Source: Flavobacterium davisii (GTDB lineage Bacteria > Bacteroidota > Bacteroidia > Flavobacteriales > Flavobacteriaceae). Taken from it: DNA of 64,000 nt. Both the position numbers and the translations under genes were made by a program. The notes below the pieces were generated by a model. It was not told the DNA's origin, did no database searches, and saw nothing but the letters and a program-made list of their open reading frames with translations. The stretch lies in assembly GCF_019565505.1 (NCBI RefSeq), contig NZ_CP067378.1:2993501-3057500 (forward strand), read 5' to 3'. This document shows, in pieces, positions 19,282 to 28,393 of this stretch. How positions within the stretch are numbered: position 1 is the stretch's first letter; every line of letters begins with the position of its first letter.

Positions 19282-20349
19282 TCATATCATAACGGTCCAT
19301 TCAAAAGGATCTTCTGTTATTTTGTGTTGAATACACGTTAATTTATCTTTTAATCTTTTTGCATAAGAATGATCAATACTAGGAAGTTCATAATATTCCT
19401 CTTTATATTGAAAACCTTTTATAGGGCTTACAGCAGCAGCAGTACCAGCTCCAAAAATTTCAAGTAAACTGCCCTCTTTTGCCGCTTTAATTAATTCAGA
19501 AACAAGAACAGGACGAACCATTACTTCTATTCCTTCACTTTCCGCTAGAGTAATTAGAGTTTTGCGTGTTACACCATCCAAAATACGATCGCTAGTAGGA
19601 GCTGTAAATAACGTATCGTTAATTCTGAAAAATACATTCATCGTGCCGCATTCCTCCAGTTGTGTATGAGTTGCATCGTCAGTCCATATTATTTGTTGAA
19701 ATCCTGCTTCATTAGCAAGTTTAGTAGGATAAAATTGCCCAGAATAATTACCGGCAGCTTTTGCGGCACCAATTCCACCATTAGCAGCTCTACTATAATA
19801 GTCCGCAATCATTACTTTTACATCTCCCGAATAATATGCCTTAGCTGGTGATAAAATAATACAAAAACGATATTGCGAAGAAGGTTGTGCTATGACACCA
19901 CTACCTATAGCTATCATAAATGGTCTGATATAAAGTGTGTTACCTATTCCTTTTTTAATCCATTCCTCGTCAATCTTTAATAATTCTTTTAAAGCATCTA
20001 TAAATATAAATTCAGGAACCTCAGGCATACACATACGTACAGCCGATTTATTCATGCGAATATGGTTTTCTTCAGGACGAAATAACCAAATAGAATTATC
20101 TTCTGCTTTATAAGCCTTCATCCCCTCAAAAATAGCCTGTCCATAATGAAAAACCTTGGCAGAAGGATCTAAAGTAAAGGGTTCATAAGGTTTGATAATA
20201 GGTTTTTCCCAAATACCATTTCTATAATCACAAACAAGCATGTGATCTGTAAATACGCTACCAAAAGCTAAATTATCAAAATCAATTTGACTGATTTTGG
20301 AAGAAGTACTTCTAATTATTTCAATGTCACTTATAGTTTGTAAGCTCAT
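19282..20349 (-). CDS. ilvE: branched-chain amino acid aminotransferase
   Basis: PLP enzyme (fold type IV) making leucine, isoleucine and valine from their keto acids with glutamate. It has 355 residues from the ATG at 20349; an in-frame GTG lies one codon earlier. The motifs are FHYGQAIFEGMKAY near the N-terminus, RPFMIA, AKAAGNYSGQFYPTK with the PLP lysine, and QLEECGTMNVFF. It belongs to the longer eukaryote/Bacteroidota-type class. It stands alone, away from other ilv or leu genes. Confidence 0.93.
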   Translation of the reverse strand: MSLQTISDIEIIRSTSSKISQIDFDNLAFGSVFTDHMLVCDYRNGIWEKPIIKPYEPFTLDPSAKVFHYGQAIFEGMKAYKAEDNSIWLFRPEENHIRMNKSAVRMCMPEVPEFIFIDALKELLKIDEEWIKKGIGNTLYIRPFMIAIGSGVIAQPSSQYRFCIILSPAKAYYSGDVKVMIADYYSRAANGGIGAAKAAGNYSGQFYPTKLANEAGFQQIIWTDDATHTQLEECGTMNVFFRINDTLFTAPTSDRILDGVTRKTLITLAESEGIEVMVRPVLVSELIKAAKEGSLLEIFGAGTAAAVSPIKGFQYKEEYYELPSIDHSYAKRLKDKLTCIQHKITEDPFEWTVMI

Positions 20350-20802
20350 CACCTTTTTTTTTGCTAAGTTAAAAAAATAATACGTTTTGTTGTGAAATAT
20401 GTAATTTTTTTCATTTAAAAGAGTTTATTTTTTTGTTTTATTAAAAAAAATGCTTCTTGTTAGTGTTTTTTTATAAATTAAGAAGAATTGAATTAAATTT
20501 ATTTACAAAAAAGCTTTTGAGTAAATAAAATTAAATTTTAAGAGATAGATTGATAAGCATTAGATTATATGAAAATTATAGTTTCATCAATTAGTGAAAT
20601 ATTCGTAAGAAAAAATAAATCAATAGTAAGATAAGTATATTATGTATTAGATAAATATAATAAAAAATCAGAAGGATTCACTTCTTTAAAAAATGAAATG
20701 AACTTTATAGATTTGTAAAAAAGATAAAACGCATTGAAATCTAGAAAATATCTTTGATACAGAATAAGTTTACAAAATAAATAGAAATTATATAAAATAA
20801 CA
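20350..20802. other. AT-rich intergenic region between divergent ilvE and mnmD-like gene
   Basis: About 450 bases of very AT-rich DNA with no ORF resembling a known protein and no copy of repeats A or B. A TATCTTTG box at 20749-20756 is a candidate promoter for the downstream gene. Confidence 0.5.
20749..20756 (+). promoter_or_regulatory. -7 box of the mnmD-like gene
   Basis: TATCTTTG fits the consensus 46 bases before the TTG start. No -33 TTG at proper spacing was seen. Confidence 0.45.
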
Positions 20803-21468
20803 TTGGAAAGAAAGATAATAACAACTTTAGACGGATCAACAACAATTCAATTAGTCGATTGGAATGAATGTTATCATTCAAAAATGGGAGCAATTCAAGA
20901 AGCCTATCATGTTTTTATAAAAAATGGTTTGGATTTTTTTGAAGACGAATCTGTTTCAATTTTAGAAATAGGCTTAGGAACAGGATTAAATGCTTTTATT
21001 ACATTTTTAGAATCGGAAAGAAAAAAACAAAATATACTATATGAAGGAATAGAAGCTTATCCTATAAGTTTAGAAGAAGCTCAAAATATGAATTATGCCA
21101 CCGCTTTAGAAGAGGGTAGTAAAAGACATATTTTTGAAAAAATACATTATTCAAAATGGGAGCAAGAGTTACACTTAAGCGAAAAATTCACATTAAAAAA
21201 AAGAAAACAATTTTTTCATGAGATACAAGATATTAATCGCTTTGATTTAATTTATTTCGATGCTTTTGGCTATCAAGTACAACCTGATTTATGGACAGAA
21301 GAAATATTTTTTAAAATGTATAGCGCACTAAAGGACAAAGGGATATTAGTAACGTATGCCGCTAGAGGTGTTGTAAAACGAAACATGAAATCTGTTGGTT
21401 TTGAGGTAGTTAAGGTTCCAGGACCTCCGGGTAAAAGAGAAATGATGATAGGATTTAAGAAAATTTAA
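20803..21468 (+). CDS. mnmD: MnmD-type tRNA 5-methylaminomethyl-2-thiouridine methyltransferase
   Basis: SAM-dependent methyltransferase equivalent to the N-terminal domain of E. coli MnmC, acting on the wobble uridine of certain tRNAs. The 221 residues contain the conserved ECYHSKMGAIQEAYHVFI, the SAM-binding loop LEIGLGTGLNAF, and DLIYFDAFGYQVQPDLWTEE followed by LVTYAARG and PGPPGKREM. The FAD oxidase domain of MnmC is absent, as in standalone MnmD. The initiator appears to be TTG: an in-frame TAG lies six codons upstream with no ATG between. Confidence 0.87.
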   Translation: MERKIITTLDGSTTIQLVDWNECYHSKMGAIQEAYHVFIKNGLDFFEDESVSILEIGLGTGLNAFITFLESERKKQNILYEGIEAYPISLEEAQNMNYATALEEGSKRHIFEKIHYSKWEQELHLSEKFTLKKRKQFFHEIQDINRFDLIYFDAFGYQVQPDLWTEEIFFKMYSALKDKGILVTYAARGVVKRNMKSVGFEVVKVPGPPGKREMMIGFKKI

Positions 21469-21547
21469 AAAAAAATTATAGTTATTTTAAGAATTATTTA
21501 ACCCCAAAAATATTAAATTTGGTAAACAAAAATTAAACTAGAATAAC

Positions 21548-21745
21548 ATGCCAAAGAGAAATATTGATTTTGTTAAATCAATCTTAGAGAGAGTAAGTTT
21601 TGATGCCAAATTGTTTGCAAAAGAATTACAAAAAGCACTTAAAAACCTTTTGCCTTATGAAGTAGAAGAGTTATCATCTTGGTTTTATCAGTACACACAT
21701 GAAAAACCAGAATTAAGAAAATGTAAAATTTATTTAGAAGACTAA
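21548..21745 (+). CDS. small conserved-looking protein (65 aa), function unknown
   Basis: A clean ATG-to-TAA ORF beginning MPKRNIDFVKSILERVSFD, predicted to be mostly helical (KLFAKELQKALKNLLPYEVEEL) and soluble. I recognise no domain. It sits 79 bases after the mnmD-like gene on the same strand and ends at a strong terminator, which supports it as a genuine gene, possibly cotranscribed. Confidence 0.75.
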   Translation: MPKRNIDFVKSILERVSFDAKLFAKELQKALKNLLPYEVEELSSWFYQYTHEKPELRKCKIYLED

Positions 21746-21762
21746 TACTTTGAAAAAGAAAA

Positions 21763-21793
21763 TAAAAAAGTTCGAAATTTTCGAACTTTTTTA
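21763..21793 (+). terminator. rho-independent terminator
   Basis: AAAAAAGTTCGAAA and TTTCGAACTTTTTT form a GTTCGAAA stem with flanking A and T runs, about 20 bases after the small ORF. Confidence 0.88.
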
Positions 21794-21959
21794 TTTTTAC
21801 AAAAATATAAAAGAAATTTCTTATTGCCTTAAACCTCTTTTTCTAATACGTAAATTGAGTTGAATTTGATATAAATAAGCATTTCTGGTATAATATTATA
21901 ACTTTTTCTTACATATTATATATTATATTCTTAACTTTAATCTAAACAAAAGAAATTAG

Positions 21960-22841
21960 ATGAGTAAGCTATCATTCCTTATTATTATGCTTTTTTTTAA
22001 TTGGAAGTTCTTTGGACAAGAACAATTTTCAATTTATTTTAAAAGCAATAAATATGATTTAACCCCATCTGAAAAGCAGGGAGTAGAAAATTGGATTCAA
22101 GAAAATAAAAAAAGTAAGATATTAACATTAAGTGGTTATACAGATGAAGATGGAAGCAATCAATACAATGATAGTTTAGCTAAAAAAAGAACAGAAACTA
22201 TTTTTAATTTAATAAAAGGAAAGATTGTAATTCGAGAAGATTTTAAAAAAATAAGTTTTGGAGAATTACACCAACAATCCAAAATAAAAGCAGAAAATAG
22301 AAAAGTAGTAGTCTTCTATTTAAAAGAAAAAGATTTAAATAAAGAAAAAGAAATTATAGCACCAAAATTGCCAACGAATAACTCCCGTGATTTAGTTATT
22401 TTTCCCCACAGCCTACTACTAAATAATCCAGATGGTAGCGAAACAGAAATAAAATTAGATACGCAATTCATGAAAAAAATACATGAAGCAAAAGTAGGAG
22501 AGAAGTTAAAAATCGAAAATTTAAATTTTGTATTAAATACCTATGCTATAACCCAAGAATCGAGAGGGAAACTGTACGAGTTATGGTTAGTTATGCAACA
22601 AAATCCAAAATTAAAAATTCAAATACAAGGCCACGTTTGTTGTGTTAATAAAGATAGACAAGACTTGTCAACCCAACGGGCAAAAGCCGTATATAAATTT
22701 TTAGAATTTAAAAATGTTGATAAGTCCAGAATGTCTTACAAAGGTTTTGGAAGTAGTCAACCATTATATGAGTTGCCTGAAAAAAGCGAAGAAGAAAGAG
22801 CCGCCAATAGAAGAGTAGAAATAGAAATAGTAGAAAATTAG
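21960..22841 (+). CDS. secreted protein with two tandem OmpA-like domains
   Basis: 293 residues. An N-terminal hydrophobic signal segment ends near WKFFGQ. A first OmpA-like domain (about 23-125) has YFKSNKYDLTPSEKQGVENW, LSGYTDEDGSNQYNDSLAKKR and AENRKVVVFYL. A second (about 180-293) has LNFVLNTYAITQESRGKL, QIQGHVCCVN, LSTQRAKAVYKFLE and AANRRVEIEI. Such domains bind peptidoglycan non-covalently; two in one chain could crosslink or anchor firmly. The second carries a Cys-Cys pair in the loop where a TD motif is usual. No membrane barrel is present. It probably has its own promoter. Confidence 0.83.
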   Translation: MSKLSFLIIMLFFNWKFFGQEQFSIYFKSNKYDLTPSEKQGVENWIQENKKSKILTLSGYTDEDGSNQYNDSLAKKRTETIFNLIKGKIVIREDFKKISFGELHQQSKIKAENRKVVVFYLKEKDLNKEKEIIAPKLPTNNSRDLVIFPHSLLLNNPDGSETEIKLDTQFMKKIHEAKVGEKLKIENLNFVLNTYAITQESRGKLYELWLVMQQNPKLKIQIQGHVCCVNKDRQDLSTQRAKAVYKFLEFKNVDKSRMSYKGFGSSQPLYELPEKSEEERAANRRVEIEIVEN

Positions 22842-22889
22842 CAATCTAAAAAAAGTGATATGATTTACGGTTAAGAATTAACTTCTTTT

Positions 22890-22897
22890 TATCTTTG
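22890..22897 (+). promoter_or_regulatory. -7 box of the purM-like gene
   Basis: TATCTTTG is a perfect TAnnTTTG match, 26 bases before the ATG. Confidence 0.6.
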
Positions 22898-22923
22898 CGC
22901 CACAACAACATAACTTTTATATA

Positions 22924-24102
22924 ATGACTTCCGATACTTCAAAGCGTTACGCAATGCGAGGTGTTTCTGCATCCAAAGAAGATGTACATAACGCTATAAA
23001 AAATATTGATAAAGGTTTATTTCCAAAAGCTTTTTGTAAAATAGTTCCCGATTATTTAACAGCAGATGAAGACTATTGCTTAATTATGCACGCCGATGGT
23101 GCCGGTACAAAATCTTCATTAGCTTATGCGTACTGGAAAGAAACAAGCGATTTATCCGTATGGAAAGGAATTGCACAAGATGCGCTTATTATGAATATAG
23201 ACGACCTATTGTGTGTGGGCGCAGTAGATAATATAATGTTATCGTCTACTATTGGACGTAATAAAAATTTAATTCCAGGAGAAATTATTTCTGCTATTAT
23301 TGAAGGGACAGAAGAATTAATACAAGAATTAAAAACTTTTGGAGTTACAATTCACTCCACAGGTGGCGAAACAGCCGATGTAGGAGATTTAGTTCGTACT
23401 ATTATTGTAGATTCAACAGTTACAGCTCGTATAAAACGTTCAAAAGTCATAGATAATGCCCGTATTACTGAAGGAGATGTGATTGTAGGTTTAGCTTCCT
23501 ATGGACAAGCTACTTATGAAAAAACATATAATGGCGGAATGGGAAGTAATGGTTTAACTTCAGCTCGACATGACGTATTTGTTCATGAATTAGCCACTAA
23601 ATATCCTGAAAGCTATGACGCTTCCGTACCGTCAGAGTTAGTTTATTCAGGACAAGTTCGTCTAACGGATACAGTTGAAGGATCTCCAATAGATGCAGGT
23701 AAATTAGTATTATCTCCTACGCGCACTTATGCTCCAGTAATTAAACAAATTTTAGAAAGATATACACCAAATCAAATTCATGGGATGGTACATTGTAGTG
23801 GAGGAGCTCAAACAAAAATTTTACACTTCATAGATAACCTTCACATTATTAAAGATAATTTATTTAAAATTCCCCCTTTATTTAAGTTAATTCAAGAACA
23901 ATCAAAAACCGATTGGAAAGAAATGTATCAAGTTTTCAACTGTGGTCATCGAATGGAATTATATGTACCTGCCGAAATAGCAAATGATATCATAACCATA
24001 GCCCAATCGTTTAGTATTGACGCACAAATTATAGGGCGAGTGGAAGCTTCTAGAACCAAAAAATTAACGATTAAATCTGAATTTGGTAATTTTGAATACT
24101 AA
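22924..24102 (+). CDS. purM: AIR synthase-family protein, probable phosphoribosylformylglycinamidine cyclo-ligase
   Basis: Probably the PurM step of purine synthesis, closing the imidazole ring of AIR with ATP. The 392 residues keep the family features: MHADGAGTKSSLAY (equivalent of the PurM DGVGTK), QDALIMNIDDLLCVGA, and STGGETADVGD. C-terminal HGMVHCSGGAQTKILHF matches the second domain. The N-terminus differs from classical E. coli PurM, and Bacteroidota copies are often annotated only as AIR synthase-related, so the name is inference from family and motif. It stands apart from other pur genes in this window. Confidence 0.8.
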   Translation: MTSDTSKRYAMRGVSASKEDVHNAIKNIDKGLFPKAFCKIVPDYLTADEDYCLIMHADGAGTKSSLAYAYWKETSDLSVWKGIAQDALIMNIDDLLCVGAVDNIMLSSTIGRNKNLIPGEIISAIIEGTEELIQELKTFGVTIHSTGGETADVGDLVRTIIVDSTVTARIKRSKVIDNARITEGDVIVGLASYGQATYEKTYNGGMGSNGLTSARHDVFVHELATKYPESYDASVPSELVYSGQVRLTDTVEGSPIDAGKLVLSPTRTYAPVIKQILERYTPNQIHGMVHCSGGAQTKILHFIDNLHIIKDNLFKIPPLFKLIQEQSKTDWKEMYQVFNCGHRMELYVPAEIANDIITIAQSFSIDAQIIGRVEASRTKKLTIKSEFGNFEY

Positions 24103-24187
24103 TTTTAGATAAGAATAATAAAAAAATGCTAAATGATTATTTATTAATAGTAAAAAAATTAAACAACTAATCTAAAATAAATATTAA

Positions 24188-24544
24188 ATGTACGAATTAC
24201 TATTTTGGAGATACAAAGAGGAAGTTTATCTTAACAATCATGAAGTTTATGAAAAATTGTTAGAAAACAAATTAATTGAAGGTCTAGAAGAACTTCCCGT
24301 TACGATTATTTTGAGTCGTATATCAAATGTGTTTGCTAAATGGGAAAAAATAGACTCCATGAGTTTTAAAAATACAACAGGAGTTGGAGCGTTTCATATA
24401 AAAATAACGAATCAAAGTCTATTGATAAATTGTTACGGTACAAAAGGAACTGACATGGATAAACTGTGTCAAATTATGGATGAATTTAAATGTCCATTAT
24501 ACGATCCGCAAGTCCCTGTGCGATATGATGAATTTGCTGAGTAA
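24188..24544 (+). CDS. unknown protein, possible immunity-like (118 aa)
   Basis: A 118-residue soluble protein starting MYELLFWRYKEEVYLNN. I recognise no catalytic motif or membrane segment. It is acidic, rich in aromatic residues and small, and it is followed two bases later by a second unknown acidic protein. Small paired acidic proteins with no enzyme motifs are common among immunity proteins of secreted toxin systems, but no toxin gene lies in this window. That comparison is only a hypothesis. Confidence 0.7.
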   Translation: MYELLFWRYKEEVYLNNHEVYEKLLENKLIEGLEELPVTIILSRISNVFAKWEKIDSMSFKNTTGVGAFHIKITNQSLLINCYGTKGTDMDKLCQIMDEFKCPLYDPQVPVRYDEFAE

Positions 24545-24546
24545 AG

Positions 24547-24987
24547 ATGAAAATTAATCCAAAAATAGGAATTGATCAATTGGTTTTCGGGATGAAACCC
24601 AATGATGTAGTAAAGTTGTATGGACAACCCAACAAAGAATTTAAAGATGAAGAAGAAAACTTAATTTACCTTTATAATGAACAAAAATGGCGTTTGACAT
24701 TTTATGAAGAAGAAGAATTTCGTTTGGGATATATTATTTCATCAAATCCCAATTTGTTATTATTTGATCAAACAATCATAGCAAAACCTATTCATCTAAT
24801 TCAAGAATTACTGAAAGCCAAAAATTTTAAACCATTAGAAATAGAATCGTTTGACTCAGTTGATAATTATTTTAACGAATCAAATTGGATGATTTTTCAA
24901 GTTGAGTACAATCAAGTAATCCGTTTTGAATTAGGAGCTGTATTTAATGATAGTTCGGATGAATTTGATTGGAAATTTAAAGGATGA
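24547..24987 (+). CDS. unknown protein, possible immunity-like (146 aa)
   Basis: 146 acidic residues. The N-terminus GIDQLVFGMKPNDVVKLYGQP resembles the repeated pattern G..L.FGM...DV...G.P found in several small uncharacterised and immunity-type proteins. The rest alternates aromatic and acidic residues with no membrane segment. It starts two bases after the previous stop, so the two proteins are made from one transcript and may act together. A hairpin terminator follows at 25047. Confidence 0.7.
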   Translation: MKINPKIGIDQLVFGMKPNDVVKLYGQPNKEFKDEEENLIYLYNEQKWRLTFYEEEEFRLGYIISSNPNLLLFDQTIIAKPIHLIQELLKAKNFKPLEIESFDSVDNYFNESNWMIFQVEYNQVIRFELGAVFNDSSDEFDWKFKG

Positions 24988-25046
24988 TAAAAAAACATTT
25001 TAGTAATAAAACGGTTTAAAGAGCACTAGTATACTAAACCCCATAG

Positions 25047-25084
25047 GAGAAATTACATTATCAATGTTATGTAATTTCTCTTTT
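25047..25084 (+). terminator. terminator hairpin after the two unknown genes
   Basis: GAGAAATTACAT and ATGTAATTTCTC are perfectly complementary (12 bp) around TATCAATGTT and are followed by four T, then directly by repeat A5. The stem and loop resemble a stretch inside family B repeats (AGTCATATTATCAATGTTATATC at 45221). Confidence 0.8.
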
Positions 25085-25085
25085 A

Positions 25086-25285
25086 AACCCAGATTCTGTA
25101 TTAGATTTCGTTGTGAAACAAAATTTTTCAATAAATTCAAGTGCTCACGGAAAATTTTAGAAGAAGAAATAATGAACTATTTTGATGATTAAAATTTGAG
25201 TACGTGCTTGAATTTGAAGAAAATAAAGTTGAATAGATTTACTTCGTCTATTCGCTACGCTCGGGTCTAATGCGTAATCTGGGTT
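25086..25285. repeat. repeat family A, near-consensus copy A5
   Basis: About 200 bp, differing from A1 at only a handful of positions, with ends AACCCAGATTCTGTATTAGA and TCTAATGCGTAATCTGGGTT. It lies between the convergent unknown gene pair and selO. Flanking TA on both sides could be a target duplication. Confidence 0.93.
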
Positions 25286-25657
25286 TAATGGTATGATTTA
25301 AGATCTTTGAGGTTTTTAACCCCGATTTCAAGAAAGTATTGTTCTTTGACAAATGAGAGCTAACTTGCATTTGCGAGCGAAGCCTTTGTAAAAAGTGTTG
25401 AATTTATCCCCTCCAAGATTTTGGCTGAAATGTAAAAAAGCCTCCATTTGGAAGTCCTTTGAGACAATCAATGATCAAACACTATGTTATCTCGTATAGA
25501 ATAATTTTAGCTAAGTTGGATAGAGTTACGTTATAGATTTTGCGATGAAGATAAAATAATTAAAATTTTGTTCTAATATAATTTTTGAAAAAAAATCGGT
25601 TTTATACTTCCAAAATAGAATGGAAGTATAAAACCGGAATTATTAAAAAATTAAGAA
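25286..25657. other. intergenic remnant downstream of repeat A5
   Basis: It contains no recognisable gene. A stretch near 25525-25570 (TATAGATTTTGCGATGAAGATAAAATAATT) resembles the left end of repeat families A and B, and a hairpin-like pair (ACTTCCAAAATAGAATGGAAGTATAAAACC) just before selO could be its terminator. It looks like decayed repeat material. Confidence 0.4.
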
Positions 25658-27222
25658 CTACAAGATAATTGAGAGCAGCCTATTTTTTTCTTTTGCCCAA
25701 TCGGGTCTTTTAGCAAACCATTTTTCATATTCTGGTTGTTCATCGTATGGATGTTGTATTACTTGATATAGCTCTTCTAATAAACTATAGTCTTCTAAAT
25801 CAGATTTTTCTATTGCTAGTTGAACCATGTAATTCCTAAGGATATATTTTGGATTTACTAAGTTCATATTTTTTCTTCTTTCTTCATTAGAAAGAGACTC
25901 TAAATTAATTCTATTCAAATAATTTTCAAACCATACGAACCATGAATTTTCATTTTCAGGAGTATTATTTGCTACTTCGTAAAAAGCATCTTGTATGACT
26001 TGAAAAGCATCTTGTATCGTTTTTTCTTTTGAAATATTGCCTAACAATCGAAAAAATATAGTATAATCTGTTTCTTTTAATTGTAATAAATTAACTAATT
26101 GGTAGATTAATTCGCGATCAGAATCATGAGTTTGTATAAGACCTAATTTTTTTCGCATCATATTGATATAGTCATTTTCGTACTCATTTTCATATTCATG
26201 AAGTATTTCTTCTAAGTCTTTTGTTTCATTGATCAAAGGATATAAGGCATTTGCTAGTTGATATAAATTCCAAAGAGATACCTGAGGTTGATTACCAAAA
26301 GCATATCTATGCTGATGAGAATCGGTAGTATTAGGAGTCCAATTAGGGTTGTAGTCTTCTAACCAACCGTAAGGGCCATAATCAATAGTAATACCGTGAA
26401 TAGACATATTATCTGTATTCATAACTCCGTGTACAAAACCTACTTGTTGCCAATCTGTGATTAATTTTCGTGTTAATTGAGCAACTGTTTTAAAAAAAAG
26501 GATATATGCTTCTTTTCCTGTTTTTTTAATTTCAGGAAAATAATGTTTGATGGTAAAATCAGTTAATAATTGTAAATTTTTTAAATCATTTCGAGCGGCA
26601 AATAATTCGAAATTTCCAAATCGAATAAATGAAGGAGCAACACGGCATACAATAGCCCCTTTTTCATAAGCGGGGTTTCCGCTGTATAGAATATCTCTTA
26701 GTACATCATTACCTGTTGTTATGATGCTAAGTGACCGAGTAGAGGCAATACCTAAAGCATTCATGGCTTCGGCACATAAATATTCTCTAATGGAAGATCG
26801 TAGTACAGCTAAACCATCGGCATTTCTTGAATAAGGTGTTTTTCCAGCTCCTTTTAATTGAAGTGTATATTGTTTATTGTTAATTTCAATTTCAAATAAA
26901 TTAATAGCACGGCCATCTCCTAGTTGACCAGCCCAGACACCAAATTGATGACCGCCATAACACATTGAAAATGGGGTAGTTTCAGGATATATTTTTTTCC
27001 AGAAAAAATAGATATAAAGTCCTCTGATTTTAGGTCATTTATTGAAAGACCTAATTCTTTAGCAAAAAGAATGTTTACATGTACTAAACTGGTTTTTTTT
27101 GGATAAGTAGGGGTTGTGTATGAAAAAGCAGACTCAAATACTTTTCGAACTGTATTTTCGTTAATAGGATCAGCCGGTAGTTCCTTTGTAAATTTATTTT
27201 TAATTGAAAATGATAAGGACAT
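25658..27222 (-). CDS. selO: protein adenylyltransferase SelO (YdiU/UPF0061; frameshifted)
   Basis: Pseudokinase-fold enzyme that transfers AMP to hydroxyl side chains of proteins. The motifs are CYGGHQFGVWAGQLGDGRA, GAGKTPYSRNADGLAVLRSS, HGVMNTDNMSIHG and IDYGPYGWLEDY. A missing A at 26992-26998 (T-run on the plus strand) splits the ORF; adding it restores SGKKIYPETTPFSMCYGGHQ. Corrected length is about 521 residues, normal for SelO. It is the last gene of a minus-strand run and its end converges with the 24.2-25.0 kb pair across repeat A5. Confidence 0.93.
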
Positions 27223-27240
27223 ATAAAATTTAAAAAAGGA

Positions 27241-27603
27241 TTAACTAAATAATAGAGTAATTATTGCTAGTAATGCAGGAATTGTTTGTACAAATAAAAT
27301 GCGTTTAGATACTGTTAAAGCACCATAAATGCCCGCAACAGCTACACAACCTAGAAAAAATAGAGCAATATTTTCAAACCATTCAATGTTTTTTATTAAG
27401 AGAGACCATATTAACCCAGCAGCTAAAAAACCATTATATAAGCCTTGATTTGCAGCTAGAGTTTTGGTAGGTTCGAATAGGTTTTTAGGAATGGTTTTAA
27501 ATACTTTAGGAGCCTTTGTAGTCCAAGCAAACATTTCAATCCATAGGATATATATATGAATGAATGTTATAAAAAGAATAATAGTTTTGGCTAAGATTAA
27601 CAT
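27241..27603 (-). CDS. DUF1304 membrane protein
   Basis: A 120-residue protein with four hydrophobic spans and the DUF1304 pattern FIHIYILWIEMFAW followed by LAANQGLYNGFLAAGL. Its function is unknown. It is 18 bases upstream of selO on the same strand and probably cotranscribed with it. The 281-base gap upstream, toward the DUF421 gene, shows no recognisable gene. Confidence 0.85.
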   Translation of the reverse strand: MLILAKTIILFITFIHIYILWIEMFAWTTKAPKVFKTIPKNLFEPTKTLAANQGLYNGFLAAGLIWSLLIKNIEWFENIALFFLGCVAVAGIYGALTVSKRILFVQTIPALLAIITLLFS

Positions 27604-27884
27604 AGTTGATTTTTTTATAAATTGTAATATTTTAACTGTTTTTTGATAGATTTGATATTGATAATTAAGTCGTTCTAGATAAAAATAACTTTGCCTTTTT
27701 TACTCTTAATTTAGTAGAATTAGATCTACCTGAAAAAGCTGTATATCTTTTATCTTCTTTACTTTTTTATTTCGATTATTAAGTTTAGCACCTAATCTGA
27801 TTATAATTTATTAAAATTATATTACATGCCAAATGATTATTTATTTTTTTATTGAGGGAACTCGGATTTTAGGTATTTTATAGA

Positions 27885-28393
27885 TTAAAGCATGGACTTG
27901 TGTATGTGTTTACGTTTATGTTTAGTTTGGACTAAATTATTTTCTCCAGAAATGACACTGATATTTCCATTTGTTTCAAACATTGCAAGTTTAACATTGT
28001 CAAAATGTTCAATACCATGTTCTCGTACGGCTTGTTCTAATTCTTCTAAAGTTATTCCTAAACGTGTTAATGCTTTATAATCAGTAATTCCGTCATGTAT
28101 TAATATTTCGGGTTTATTTGTCATCAAGTTTTTGATCGTACTTGATTTTATCATTGCTTTTTTAAAAATGAGATTAATTATAAAAAGTGCTAAAGCTGCT
28201 GTTAAGCCCCCTGAAAGAGAAGTGTCACTTCCTACCATTGCATTTTGCACGGAATTACTAATTAGTAAAATTAGAATAATATCAGCTGTATTAAGTTGTG
28301 AAAGTTCTTTTTTCCAAATAATTGAAGGGCAATTATCATGAATAAATAAACAGATGCACTACGTATTATGATATCTAAAAAAGCGTTCATCAT
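27885..28393 (-). CDS. DUF421 (YetF-like) membrane protein (frameshifted)
   Basis: About 169 residues after correction: three N-terminal hydrophobic spans ([53 protein letters not shown]), then a soluble domain with KPEILIHDG and [19 protein letters not shown] sequence, as in DUF421. One A is missing in the run at 28308-28313; adding it restores LFGKKELSQL. The ATG overlaps the stop of the RimB-RimK gene as ATGA, so the two are translationally coupled. Function is unknown; relatives in Bacillus have been connected with spore or cell-envelope physiology. Confidence 0.82.
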
